DNA from: an uncultured Saprospiraceae bacterium
GTDB taxonomy: Bacteria; Bacteroidota; Bacteroidia; Chitinophagales; Saprospiraceae
Reading direction: 5' to 3'
Length of the DNA stretch: 19,513 nucleotides
Assembly: GCA_934699305.1 (NCBI GenBank)
Contig: CAKUWM010000021.1
Location: 1 to 19,513 of the forward strand
The notes below the pieces were generated by a model. That model saw nothing but the letters and a program-made list of their open reading frames with translations, had not been told where the DNA came from and ran no database searches. Below are positions 1-8,076 of the stretch, piece by piece (within the stretch, counting starts at the first letter, position 1; the number at the start of each line of letters is the position of its first letter). The position numbers and the translations under genes were made by a program.

Positions 1-563
1 ATATCCGCGATTGGTTAAGAGAGCAGAAAAAAGGAAAAGAAGCAGAAGAATCAACTATTGATTGGGATGATGTAGTCTTTGAAATTGACCTGCTTAAATC
101 GCAAGAAATAAACCTTGATTACATTCTTGAATTGATATTTGAGCAAAATAAAGAGACCAAAGATAAAACGTCTTTAACTGAAGAGGTTCGTCGGGTTATA
201 CGTGCAAGTATAGGCAACAGAGCCAAAGAGAGTTTAGTAGTCGATTTCATTAATGCAACTGACCTTGACAGTATGGAGGATAAGGCGAGCATTATAGATG
301 CATTCTTTTCTTATGCCCAAGAAAAACAGAAAATTGAGGCCACGGAATTAATTTCAGCTGAAAATCTAAATGAGGAAGAAGCAAAACGCTATCTCCTCGC
401 ATCTTTAAAGCGGGAATATGCCAGTGAACACGGGACAGAACTCAATGCCATTTTGCCAAAAATGAGTCCTTTGAATCCACAGTATTTGACAAAAAAGCAG
501 AGTGTTTTTCAAAAGATAGCTTCGTTTGTGGAGAAGTTTAAAGGGGTTGGCGGGCAAATTTGA
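1..563 (+). CDS. hsdR: Type I restriction enzyme R subunit, C-terminal end (partial)
   Basis: This is the last 186 codons of an open frame that enters from the left edge (first full codon at 3) and stops with TGA at 561-563. A start at 132 is an artefact, since that codon is an in-frame TTG and the frame stays open to the edge. HsdR is the ATP-dependent translocase and nuclease subunit of type I restriction-modification complexes. The visible part resembles the helical C-terminal domain of EcoR124I-type HsdR, which contacts the methylase core. Key matches are the stretch WDDVVFEIDLLKSQEINLDY just upstream of codon 132, then an EEVRRVIRAS..NRAKE segment and VVDFIN. The nuclease and helicase motifs lie outside the window. 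It is convergent with the rest of the window and not part of the sugar locus. The assignment rests on recall of the family, with no search behind it. Confidence 0.85.
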   Translation, partial: IRDWLREQKKGKEAEESTIDWDDVVFEIDLLKSQEINLDYILELIFEQNKETKDKTSLTEEVRRVIRASIGNRAKESLVVDFINATDLDSMEDKASIIDAFFSYAQEKQKIEATELISAENLNEEEAKRYLLASLKREYASEHGTELNAILPKMSPLNPQYLTKKQSVFQKIASFVEKFKGVGGQI

Positions 564-578
564 ATTTGTTATTGAAAT

Positions 579-606
579 AACCCCTCCAAGTTTGAAGGGG
601 GTTTTT
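579..606 (+). terminator. Rho-independent terminator after hsdR
   Basis: It begins 16 nt after the hsdR stop. An AACCCC arm (579-584) pairs with a GGGGTT arm (598-603), with a short A/T-rich inner part, and the downstream arm runs straight into a run of five T (602-606). This is a classic intrinsic terminator on the + strand. It isolates hsdR from the convergent genes to its right. Confidence 0.75.
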
Positions 607-666
607 CAATTAGGATAAGTATGTAATTCTTAAGGTTTGAGTAGAATTTTCACACTTACTTAATGA

Positions 667-843
667 CTATTTCTTTGATTCCGCAATTGAAACTTTACGG
701 AATTCTTTCAATAGTTTCTCTAAGGCCAATGACGCTTTTCTCGCTCTTGTTCCCGCTGATTTATTTCCGCTTTCTGACTGTAATTTAGCGTCACTTTCAA
801 ATGATTCGTAAGTGCTTTGCATGTTTTCAATAAGTTCTTTCAT
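667..843 (-). CDS. Histone H1-like protein Hc1 (small DNA-binding protein)
   Basis: A 58-residue frame starting with ATG at 841-843 and ending with TAG at 667-669. The start is preceded by an A-rich AAAAGA tract typical of Bacteroidota translation starts. The protein begins MKELIENMQSTYESFESDAK and contains GNKSAGTRARKASLALEKLL followed by KEFRK. This is the short Bacteroidota form of the Hc1 histone-like family: an acidic helical N-terminus, then a basic segment with the GTRARKA core. Family members are thought to bind DNA as small nucleoid proteins. It lies between the hsdR terminator and the end of the PUL, on the same strand as the PUL. The 170 bp gap and probable housekeeping role suggest its own transcription. 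The identity rests on the motif alone, and its function in this group is not well studied. Confidence 0.82.
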   Translation of the reverse strand: MKELIENMQSTYESFESDAKLQSESGNKSAGTRARKASLALEKLLKEFRKVSIAESKK

Positions 844-994
844 AAAATTTGTCTTTTAATTTATTTTAATGAGCGAAAATATGGTTATTCAGCCTAAATA
901 CCCTGCAATAGTTCAATAAAATTAGGTGTTAGGCCATTTTCTACTGTTGCAGAAACATTTGAAATTGATTATTATCAAATTACAGCATATTTCA

Positions 995-1020
995 CCATTA
1001 AGTCAAAATCAATTTAATGG
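995..1020 (-). terminator. Weak inverted repeat at the 3' end of the PUL
   Basis: CCATTAA (995-1001) and TTAATGG (1014-1020) form a perfect 7-bp inverted repeat with a 12-nt loop. It overlaps the stop codon of the GH2 gene. No clear T run follows on the - strand, so it is at best a weak or factor-dependent terminator or a 3'-end stabilising hairpin. The remainder of 844-994 shows no gene or convincing signal. Confidence 0.25.
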
Positions 1021-4000
1021 ATTATTTTAATCACAAAACCATAATCGTAAGATGTATCGGTAAGACGGTACTTTGGGTGAGTCTGGGCACCCCAACTATT
1101 ATCACCACCAACTCCCATTTGTTTCAAATCAATATCTATCGATGTAAGATCCCTTGGCTTAACATCAATAGTGTGTCGCTGCGCGAAACGTTTGTCTCCC
1201 TGATGACGCCCATCGGTTCGACCTGCTGACTCAAAATCCTCAATAAGATTGTGGTGGGCAGAAACTTCCAAAAGGTCTTTCCCTTTAAAAATTAATCCCT
1301 CACCCTTTGAATTAAGAATGGACAGCCATCGCACATCAGTTTTATTGCCATTTTCCTGCGGACGAATATATGGGACATATTGATCTGCCACTGAACCAGA
1401 ATACAAATCTACGAAAGCTGACGTTTTACGATCCTGATAGGATTCATGGGAGCCTCGACCAAACCATTCCATTTGGTCAAATTCCTTTGGCATTAACAAG
1501 GTCATTCCCATTCGTGGAATTTCAGGCAAACTGTTTAATGCCATTTCAAAATGATTATCAACTTCTATTTCTCCGTTGCCTCTTACCAGATATTGCGTTT
1601 GGTAACTCCCAATTTTATTCTTTTCAGTATCTTGAAGATCATAATCAAAAGTTACTAAAACCGAACCTTTATCTTTTCTTGTGACATCTGTTTTGACAAC
1701 TTTTGCGTTTTCACCAGCTTTGCGCCATATTTTGGAACGAATAGGAAGGTCATTTCCAAAGTCATTGTCGGTTGGGGCTCTCCAAAAGCCAGGTTGTGGT
1801 CCAGATATCAATAATTCTTTATCATTGGATTTCAAACTCATTATTCGCCCTTTGGCAGAATTGAATACGACAGAAAAACTATCACTGGACATTTGCAGCT
1901 CGTCTCCTGACTTCTTTAATTTAAGTCTCGGCATCATTTCTTTGACGGCTATTCTAGGCATATCAACATCCAACTTAAACTGTTCGGTAGCAAGTTCAGT
2001 GCCTGCTTTCACCAAGCCATCATTATTTTTTAATTTAGCAGAAATCTTTAAAAAATATTCCACACCTACCTCTGTTTTAAAATCCGTATTGACTTGAAGA
2101 TCTTTACTTTCATTTGGCGCTAATGCAAGTCCATCCCATGTCCCAGATTTTATAAGTTTTCCATTTCCTTTTATTTCCCAAGAAACATTAAAATCGGTCG
2201 TATTCCTGAAATCATATTTGTTTTCTATTTTTAAAACTCCTGCTTTAAGATTTACGGGATAGAACTTCAGATACTGATATACTTTTTTGACTTCCAAAAT
2301 AGAAGGATGGATGGTCCGGTCCGGAAAGACCAATCCGTTGATGACAAAATTGCCGTCGGAAGGTACATCATCAGGTCCAAAATCACCGCCATAAGCCCAA
2401 TATTGCTCACCGGTTTCTGTTTCTTTAATCAGGCCTTGGTCAACCCAATCCCATATAAAGCCGCCTTGTAACGCCTTTTCTGCTTCAATCACGTCCCAGT
2501 AATCCTGTAGGTTTCCAACACTATTTCCCATAGCGTGTGCATATTCACACAAGATCAATGGTTTTGTCGGGTTGTTCTTAGCATATTTTTCGATAGACCT
2601 GATGGGAGCATACATCGGCACAACAATGTCCGTGTTCCTACCGCTTTTGGCTTGTTCGTATTGTACTGGTCTGGTCTGGTCTTTAAGCTTAAGATAGTCA
2701 TAGGTCGCTTCAAAATTGACCCCATTACCTGCTTCATTCCCTAACGACCAAATTATTATTGAAGGCTGATTTTTGGTTCTTTCATACATATTCTGGGTTC
2801 GATACATGTGGGCATCTCCCCAATCAGGATTCTTTGCGAGAGATTCATCTCCATAACCCATGCCATGCGATTCAATATTGGCTTCGTCCACCACGTAAAG
2901 GCCGTATATGTTACAAAGCTCATACCATCGTTCTGGCTGCGGATAGTGGGAGTTGCGTACGGCGTTTATATTGTGTTTTTTCATCTGGAGAATATCCATT
3001 AACATGGTCTCCTCATCAACCACATGACCGTTTGATTCGTGATGCTCATGGAGATTGACTCCTTTTAACAACACATATTCGCCATTGATTAGAAGGGTTC
3101 CGTCCTTAATCTCCACCCTTCTGAATCCAACGTTTTGGGTAAATGCCTCTAGCTCATTGCCTTTGTCATCAAATAAGGATACCGTCAGATGGTAAAGCTC
3201 TGGGTATTCAGCGTTCCACTGTCTGACCTTATCAATTTTAGTGTTCCAAGAAATGATGTCGCCTTTTGAGCTTCCTGAAAAAGATTCTATTTGGTTATTT
3301 CCATCAGTCAATTCAGCTTTTACAGAAACAGGTTTATCGTAATTTGTCTTGCTTAGTTCTATATTCAAGCTAAGTTTTCCAGTGGAATAATCATCATCCA
3401 GATTGGCAATTACCCTAAAATCTCTAATATGTTGTTTTTCACGCCCGAGCAAAAACACATCCCGAGTAATACCTCCCAAACGCCAGAAGTCCTGATCTTC
3501 CAAGTAGCTGCCATCGCTCCATTTATAAACTTCGACGGCGAGAGTGTTTATACCTTCTTTTAAAAATTCGGTTATATTAAATTCCGCAGGTGTCTTACTG
3601 TCTTGGCTATAGCCAACCTTTTCTCCATTTACCCAAACATACATGGCAGAACTTACGGCACCAAAATGGACAAAAACTTCTTTGTTCTCCCAATTTTCTG
3701 GAATGGTAAAACTTCGCTTATAAGAACCTGTTGGATTGTAATGGCTCTGGATGGTTGGTGGTGCCTTTAGAAAACCAAACCCATTATTTTTATAGATTGG
3801 ATAATCATAACCTTCCATCTCCCAATTGCTTGGCACTTTTATTTGGTTCCAACCACTTGTATCGAAATCTTCCCTGTAAAAGTTCCTTGGCCGTTCTAAA
3901 GGATTTTGTGAAAGATGGAACCTCCACTCGCCGTTCAAAGATTGCAACAGGGAAGAGGCAAATTTATTGTCCACATCAATGTCAGCCTTGGATTGAAACG

Positions 4001-4130
4001 GAATGAAATAAGCCCTGGGCTCCTCTCTGTTGATCTGGTTGATCTTTGGGTTTTCCCAATCGTTGGGACCCTGTGCAATTCCTATAAATACATTTAAGAA
4101 TATGAAACTTAATACTGTTGTAATTTTCAT
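1014..4130 (-). CDS. GH2 beta-galactosidase, LacZ-type, exported
   Basis: A complete 1038-residue protein, close to the LacZ-type length. It removes terminal beta-linked galactose from oligosaccharides. An N-terminal signal peptide (about residues 1-19, ending IGIAQG) sends it out of the cytoplasm; with no T9SS tail or lipobox it is probably periplasmic. Domains in order are a sugar-binding sandwich (about 60-230), an immunoglobulin-like domain (about 235-340), a TIM barrel (about 340-640), a further sandwich, and the C-terminal beta-galactosidase small-chain domain (about 750-1030). The acid/base Glu466 lies in WSLGNEAGNG and the nucleophile Glu529 in LILCEYAHAMGNS. Sugar-site residues include VRNSHYP (391-397) and NLHEHH (359-364). 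The C-terminal GVGGDNSWG loop is kept. It is the last gene of the - strand run, 94 bp after the phosphatase gene. GH2 also includes other beta-glycosidases, but the LacZ-like architecture and locus favour galactose. Confidence 0.92.
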   Translation of the reverse strand: MKITTVLSFIFLNVFIGIAQGPNDWENPKINQINREEPRAYFIPFQSKADIDVDNKFASSLLQSLNGEWRFHLSQNPLERPRNFYREDFDTSGWNQIKVPSNWEMEGYDYPIYKNNGFGFLKAPPTIQSHYNPTGSYKRSFTIPENWENKEVFVHFGAVSSAMYVWVNGEKVGYSQDSKTPAEFNITEFLKEGINTLAVEVYKWSDGSYLEDQDFWRLGGITRDVFLLGREKQHIRDFRVIANLDDDYSTGKLSLNIELSKTNYDKPVSVKAELTDGNNQIESFSGSSKGDIISWNTKIDKVRQWNAEYPELYHLTVSLFDDKGNELEAFTQNVGFRRVEIKDGTLLINGEYVLLKGVNLHEHHESNGHVVDEETMLMDILQMKKHNINAVRNSHYPQPERWYELCNIYGLYVVDEANIESHGMGYGDESLAKNPDWGDAHMYRTQNMYERTKNQPSIIIWSLGNEAGNGVNFEATYDYLKLKDQTRPVQYEQAKSGRNTDIVVPMYAPIRSIEKYAKNNPTKPLILCEYAHAMGNSVGNLQDYWDVIEAEKALQGGFIWDWVDQGLIKETETGEQYWAYGGDFGPDDVPSDGNFVINGLVFPDRTIHPSILEVKKVYQYLKFYPVNLKAGVLKIENKYDFRNTTDFNVSWEIKGNGKLIKSGTWDGLALAPNESKDLQVNTDFKTEVGVEYFLKISAKLKNNDGLVKAGTELATEQFKLDVDMPRIAVKEMMPRLKLKKSGDELQMSSDSFSVVFNSAKGRIMSLKSNDKELLISGPQPGFWRAPTDNDFGNDLPIRSKIWRKAGENAKVVKTDVTRKDKGSVLVTFDYDLQDTEKNKIGSYQTQYLVRGNGEIEVDNHFEMALNSLPEIPRMGMTLLMPKEFDQMEWFGRGSHESYQDRKTSAFVDLYSGSVADQYVPYIRPQENGNKTDVRWLSILNSKGEGLIFKGKDLLEVSAHHNLIEDFESAGRTDGRHQGDKRFAQRHTIDVKPRDLTSIDIDLKQMGVGGDNSWGAQTHPKYRLTDTSYDYGFVIKIIH

Positions 4131-4153
4131 TTTTTTAATAGTTAAGAGTGAAG

Positions 4154-4170
4154 GTGTGAACGATTCACAC
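4154..4170. promoter_or_regulatory. Palindromic operator-like or hairpin site before the GH2 gene
   Basis: GTGTGAA (4154-4160) and TTCACAC (4164-4170) form a perfect 7-bp inverted repeat with a 3-nt centre. It starts 23 nt upstream of the GH2 start codon on the - strand. No T run follows, so a terminator is unlikely. The short symmetric form could be a dimeric regulator site or a leader hairpin near the ribosome entry region. Confidence 0.35.
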
Positions 4171-4196
4171 TATTTATTTTTCAATATAAATCTTAA

Positions 4197-4216
4197 GAAC
4201 CCTCCATTTAGAGGTT
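4197..4216 (-). terminator. Bulged hairpin after the first PafA-type gene
   Basis: GAAC plus CTC pairs with GAG plus GTTC across a 6-nt loop, with one bulged C. It begins 8 nt after the phosphatase stop codon on the - strand. The following sequence is A/T-rich but has no solid T run, so it may only attenuate transcription or protect the upstream mRNA 3' end rather than stop transcription into the GH2 gene. Confidence 0.3.
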
Positions 4217-4224
4217 CGTATTTT

Positions 4225-5913
4225 TTACCTTTTATCTGTTATTTCCAGAATAGGCGTGCCAATACTGCCACTTGGCATTTGTATTTTGAGCATTGCCGCC
4301 AGGGTTGGTGCGATATCGCTCATTTCAATATAACGATTGGTTTGTCCATGCTCTACATTCCATCCCATCCATACTAAAGGAATGTGTGAATCATACGGAT
4401 GCCAACTGCCATGGTTAGCCCCTTTTCCAATACCTTGTTTCCATCCAGATTGAAAAACAATCTGAATATCGCCACCCCTTAAAGCATTGTACCCATTAAT
4501 AAACCGTTCTTTTATTGTTTCAGGCCAGGGTGCTAATCCCAGTTTTCTGCTTGGCCATGCATCTAGTACTCCAGGTTGTTCCTTTATCATCAAAATGATT
4601 TCATTCATCAGATTTTCTTCATCTACAGTGTTTTTACCACGGATTTCAGTCCAATTAAGATAGATTTCATACTTGAAAGATATGATGGCCTTATCGATTC
4701 CATACATGTTCTTGACAAAGTCGTTTATTTCTTCAACAAAATTATCGGTATAGTCACCCGTTGGCACTCCTTTTTCTTTCAAAAACCCTGGGGAATGTGA
4801 GACACCATGATCAGCTGTTATAAAAAACAAATATCCATCAGATCCAAACCGGTTATCTAAATACGTAAAAAACTCAGCAAATTCCTGATCTAACCGAAGA
4901 TACGTATCTTCAATCTCGATAGCATTCGGGCCTACGGCATGACCTATCGCATCGGTAGCACTAAAACTTATGGCAATCATATCGGTAAAATCATTAGTTC
5001 CAAGGCCTTCACCTTCAATTGCAGCCTTAGCCATCTCAAAAGTGAGGATATTCCCAAAAGCGGACTTCGCAATGGCAGCATAACCGTTATCCTGCGTACT
5101 ATATTCGAATGGAAAAACTGGGTGCTCTTTATCTATCAATCCCCACTCGTATGGTTTATTATCTTCTGTGCTTTGAACATAAGTCTCAATGGGATACAAA
5201 GTTTTCCATGTCTGAGTCAAATAATAATCTGAAAGTTTTCGATGGTTGAAATCATTCACCCATTGAGGTAATTCGCTCATATAATATGTACTCGTTTTGA
5301 ATTTTCCCGTGTCATTGTCAAACCAATAAGACCCGTTTGACATATGCCCTCCAGGAAGAATAGCACCACGATCTTTAAAGGATACTGCTACCACCTTACT
5401 TCTGGAGTTATTGGATAACTTTAATTCATCACCTATGGTGGTTACCAAAAGCTGACGAGGAGACCGGGGACCTCCTTTTTTATGGGGTACCCCAACATTT
5501 TGCACCGATGTGTCTTCAACGCAATTTACCGATCGGCCAACAGATCGGTCATACCAACTATTACCTATGATTCCGTGAATAGCAGGTACGCTTCCTGTAT
5601 ATACACAACTATGCCCTGGCCCTGTGGATGTTGGGCTGTAATTAATATGAACGTTCTCACAAGTAAATCCTTGCTGCAAAAGACGTTTAAATCCGCCATC
5701 CATGTAACGATCCTGATAGCGGTATAGATAGTCCCATCGCATTTGATCCACCACTACCCCAACAACAATTTTTGGCCTATCCTCTAATCCTTGGGCATTT
5801 ATGTTCTGCAAAAAAAGGATCATGAGAAACACCCAAAATCCTTTAGGGCTAAAAAGTCTTAATCTAAATCCTTTTAAATTATCTATTTGTACTTTTAAAT
5901 TTTTGGTTAACAT
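4225..5913 (-). CDS. pafA: PafA-type alkaline phosphatase (phosphomonoesterase), paralogue 1
   Basis: A complete 562-residue exported protein of the alkaline phosphatase superfamily. It should hydrolyse phosphate monoesters using two zinc ions. Residues match the PafA/EmPAP active site closely: Asp56 in VVDQMRWD, nucleophile Thr97 in TSTGPGHS, Asn118 in GIIGNSW, and Lys180 and Arg182 in SFKDRGAILPGGH. The remaining metal ligands are Asp321 and His325 (SATDAIGH), Asp368 and His369 (TADHG) and His501 (GANHGSWH). Spacing from Thr to Asn (21) and Asn to Lys (62) equals that of PafA as I recall it. The Lys/Arg pair marks monoesterases rather than diesterases of this fold, and Thr at the nucleophile argues against a sulfatase. 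The N-terminus has a long n-region (about 25 residues) before the hydrophobic stretch, with cleavage probably near NINAQG. It lies 69 bp after GH110-A and 94 bp before GH2. Substrate is unknown; the locus suggests a sugar phosphate or phosphorylated oligosaccharide. Confidence 0.85.
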   Translation of the reverse strand: MLTKNLKVQIDNLKGFRLRLFSPKGFWVFLMILFLQNINAQGLEDRPKIVVGVVVDQMRWDYLYRYQDRYMDGGFKRLLQQGFTCENVHINYSPTSTGPGHSCVYTGSVPAIHGIIGNSWYDRSVGRSVNCVEDTSVQNVGVPHKKGGPRSPRQLLVTTIGDELKLSNNSRSKVVAVSFKDRGAILPGGHMSNGSYWFDNDTGKFKTSTYYMSELPQWVNDFNHRKLSDYYLTQTWKTLYPIETYVQSTEDNKPYEWGLIDKEHPVFPFEYSTQDNGYAAIAKSAFGNILTFEMAKAAIEGEGLGTNDFTDMIAISFSATDAIGHAVGPNAIEIEDTYLRLDQEFAEFFTYLDNRFGSDGYLFFITADHGVSHSPGFLKEKGVPTGDYTDNFVEEINDFVKNMYGIDKAIISFKYEIYLNWTEIRGKNTVDEENLMNEIILMIKEQPGVLDAWPSRKLGLAPWPETIKERFINGYNALRGGDIQIVFQSGWKQGIGKGANHGSWHPYDSHIPLVWMGWNVEHGQTNRYIEMSDIAPTLAAMLKIQMPSGSIGTPILEITDKR

Positions 5914-5982
5914 AATTTAATAAATTCATATCTGATACCTACAATTAATGAGGTGAATTAGATTGTTTTGAGGTAGAATAAA

Positions 5983-7812
5983 TTACTTATCGACATATTT
6001 TACCGTAAACCCCTTATGCTTTACGTCGCCTTTTGTCATATTTTTTATTGAAATATCTCTTGTTATATAGTCTCTATCCACCAAATTCCCTTTTACGACG
6101 ACATTTCTACATCCGTCAAGCATAAAAGCTGATTGCTGCCATGCATAGGGACGATAGGTAGATGTCTTTATAATTTGGTTCCCAGTAAATGAAAGGTTTT
6201 TTACTAATCTTGCTCTTACCAACGGTGCATCAAATACGTGGAAAGTATTATCCTGAATTCTGATATTATTGTGATAGGGTTGGTCATTCCTACTTTCTGG
6301 TTTATATGACGGTGTAATGGTTATAACGGCATCACCCCATTGATCACTGTTGCCATCCCTGTTACCAGATGTTAGACAGTTTTCAAAAATATTATTTTGT
6401 ATGGTAACATCAGTATTGGCTCCAGATTCAAACCAACGATTGATATCCCCTTCAATAAGAATAGCAGTTCCTGCCGACCTAAAATAATTGTCCTCTATCA
6501 AAACGCTTTGAGGAGTTGTGACTAAAATCCCTCTTGCCCTATTTTTTTTCAAAATTTTATTATTCCTTATTATGACCTGCGCAGTCCATGTTTTATTTTC
6601 AATGAAATCGTTTTCTTTCAGTTCATCAGAAAACGGTCTTATGAACGTATATTTTTGTCCAATCAGTTTTCCGTCTTCGTAATATGGCTCTCTTGATTCA
6701 ATAGTATTTACACCACCACGCTGTGCTGTTGCCCCGTCTATATACCATACCTCATCTCCCGTATCATTCAGTCGACCCAACTCTTTGTCATGCCCAACAA
6801 TGGTTCGATTATCTATAATTTTAAAAACATTGGTATGTCGTCCATGAATATTTATAAAATCGTCTCCTTGACCGGTATGCGCACAATTTGTCACTTTTAT
6901 TAGACCTTTGCAGTTTTTAAAATGAGAGGCATCGGCTACTACGCTGAATACTCTTCCTTTTTTTTCGTTCACCAACATTGACGCATTATCCATGGTAATA
7001 TTCTCACTACGCTCTCCCAGTACGCCATGGCCTAGGGCATGATAGATTTTCAAATCTTTTAGAACGACATCCTTGCTATTTCTTATATGAAAACCTAAGC
7101 TAGCGTATCTTTCATGATACAGAGTGACATAAGTTCCGAAGTCCGGTCGCATAGGAGTCTGACCATGGAAACGAATAGTTCCGTTTGATAACTCTTCGGC
7201 ATCCTGGCTAAATATATCACCTAGGGGATTGTCCCAAGTGTTGTAAACTATTTCTTGGGTATCTTTATCATATAGATTGTTGTAGCCAGTAATTACGGGC
7301 ATTTTCCAATCCTCACCAAGAAACATAATTTTATTGTTTTCTATGACAAAAGGATATTCTTCCCTATCGATTTTGACATCCAAATGATCATCAGAAACAC
7401 CTTCTATCGTCGCCTGGGAAATATAAGGTCGCTCCCAATCCACTGAAAAGTTCATAAACACCACGTTTACGCTTGAATCTACCTCTGCAATTTTCATTCG
7501 TCGTCCGTGAAAGATGAACTCCGAATCATTACCTTCGACAATTATATTTTTCATCTGTTTTAAATGGAATCCAATTGAAACTTTATGTGAATCGGAATCG
7601 ATTGGCCAAAAGTCATAGCGGCCTTTTGGGAACATCAGTATAGCAGAATCATATAGTTTACATTCTTCTAAAGCTTTGTTTAAAGCTGGTAGTACATTAT
7701 TCCTCTTGCCAGGTTCATAATCAAAGTCCAATATGGATACAACATGTTGTGAATAACAATTGGAGATTGAAAAGAAAAGAAGGAAAATAAACATCAACAC
7801 AGGTCTCATCAT
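5983..7812 (-). CDS. GH110 exo-alpha-1,3-galactosidase (copy A)
   Basis: A 609-residue protein with a signal peptide (about residues 1-21, NCYSQ) and a right-handed parallel beta-helix pattern of short N-rich turns throughout (for example IEDNYF, IQNNIF, IQDNTF, FTGNQI). GH110 enzymes invert and release alpha-1,3-linked D-galactose. The family's three conserved aspartates appear as Asp294 in VVADASHF and Asp317-Asp318 in GQGDDFINIHG. The 23/24-residue spacing matches the characterised PdGH110B trio as I recall it (321, 344, 345). NRARGILVTTP and FESGANTDVTIQNN are further family-like segments. There is no T9SS tail and no lipobox, so it is probably periplasmic. It lies between the two phosphatase genes and is preceded by a 264-bp gap that may carry its own promoter. 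Other beta-helix enzymes are a less likely alternative. Confidence 0.8.
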   Translation of the reverse strand: MMRPVLMFIFLLFFSISNCYSQHVVSILDFDYEPGKRNNVLPALNKALEECKLYDSAILMFPKGRYDFWPIDSDSHKVSIGFHLKQMKNIIVEGNDSEFIFHGRRMKIAEVDSSVNVVFMNFSVDWERPYISQATIEGVSDDHLDVKIDREEYPFVIENNKIMFLGEDWKMPVITGYNNLYDKDTQEIVYNTWDNPLGDIFSQDAEELSNGTIRFHGQTPMRPDFGTYVTLYHERYASLGFHIRNSKDVVLKDLKIYHALGHGVLGERSENITMDNASMLVNEKKGRVFSVVADASHFKNCKGLIKVTNCAHTGQGDDFINIHGRHTNVFKIIDNRTIVGHDKELGRLNDTGDEVWYIDGATAQRGGVNTIESREPYYEDGKLIGQKYTFIRPFSDELKENDFIENKTWTAQVIIRNNKILKKNRARGILVTTPQSVLIEDNYFRSAGTAILIEGDINRWFESGANTDVTIQNNIFENCLTSGNRDGNSDQWGDAVITITPSYKPESRNDQPYHNNIRIQDNTFHVFDAPLVRARLVKNLSFTGNQIIKTSTYRPYAWQQSAFMLDGCRNVVVKGNLVDRDYITRDISIKNMTKGDVKHKGFTVKYVDK

Positions 7813-7900
7813 GGTTAATCAATTATAAATTTATGGAGTGAAACTATTTAAATTGTTCTGTTGGTTTCTAATAGGTTTTTATATCAAAATGTCACGAGAT

Positions 7901-7949
7901 AAAAACTACCCAAGTTCTGTCATCCTCCATTTTGTGGCAATAACTTGGG
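7901..7949 (-). terminator. Possible internal terminator or attenuator between PafA-2 and GH110-A
   Basis: On the - strand CCCAAGTT (7949-7942) and AACTTGGG (7916-7909) form a perfect 8-bp stem. After TAG there is a run of five T (7905-7901). The 25-nt loop can fold further with a small CCA/TGG stem. The position, about 130 nt after the upstream stop codon, fits partial termination that would split the run into two transcription units. The long loop weakens the call. Confidence 0.45.
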
Positions 7950-8008
7950 CTCATATCATAGTCGGAAAACGGATCCTTCTAATCTTGGTCAATAAAGTTA
8001 GAAACGAC

Positions 8009-8037
8009 TTGAGTAATATTACTTTCTACCCACTCAA
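8009..8037. promoter_or_regulatory. Inverted-repeat cluster in the 264-bp gap before GH110-A
   Basis: AGTAATATTACT (8012-8023) is a perfect 12-bp palindrome. It is overlapped by a second inverted repeat, TTGAGT (8009-8014) with ACTCAA (8032-8037). The cluster lies between the end of PafA-2 and the terminator-like hairpin further down the same gap. This may be a regulator site. I could not find a convincing Bacteroidota promoter (TAnnTTTG) beside it. Apart from this and the hairpin at 7901-7949, the gap 7813-8076 shows no supported gene. Confidence 0.3.
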
Positions 8038-8076
8038 ATACATTTCGTTCCTACCCGTGTTTTGGATGTGAGGATA

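Noticed and set aside
5914..5982. TACCT...AGGTA inverted repeat between GH110-A and PafA-1
   Set aside because: The stem is short, the loop long and no T run follows; consistent with chance in A/T-rich DNA.
7838..8071. A 77-codon + strand frame with hydrophobic content in the gap before GH110-A
   Set aside because: It starts at GTG without a convincing ribosome site, opposes all neighbours, and overlaps the inverted repeats, which explain the region better.
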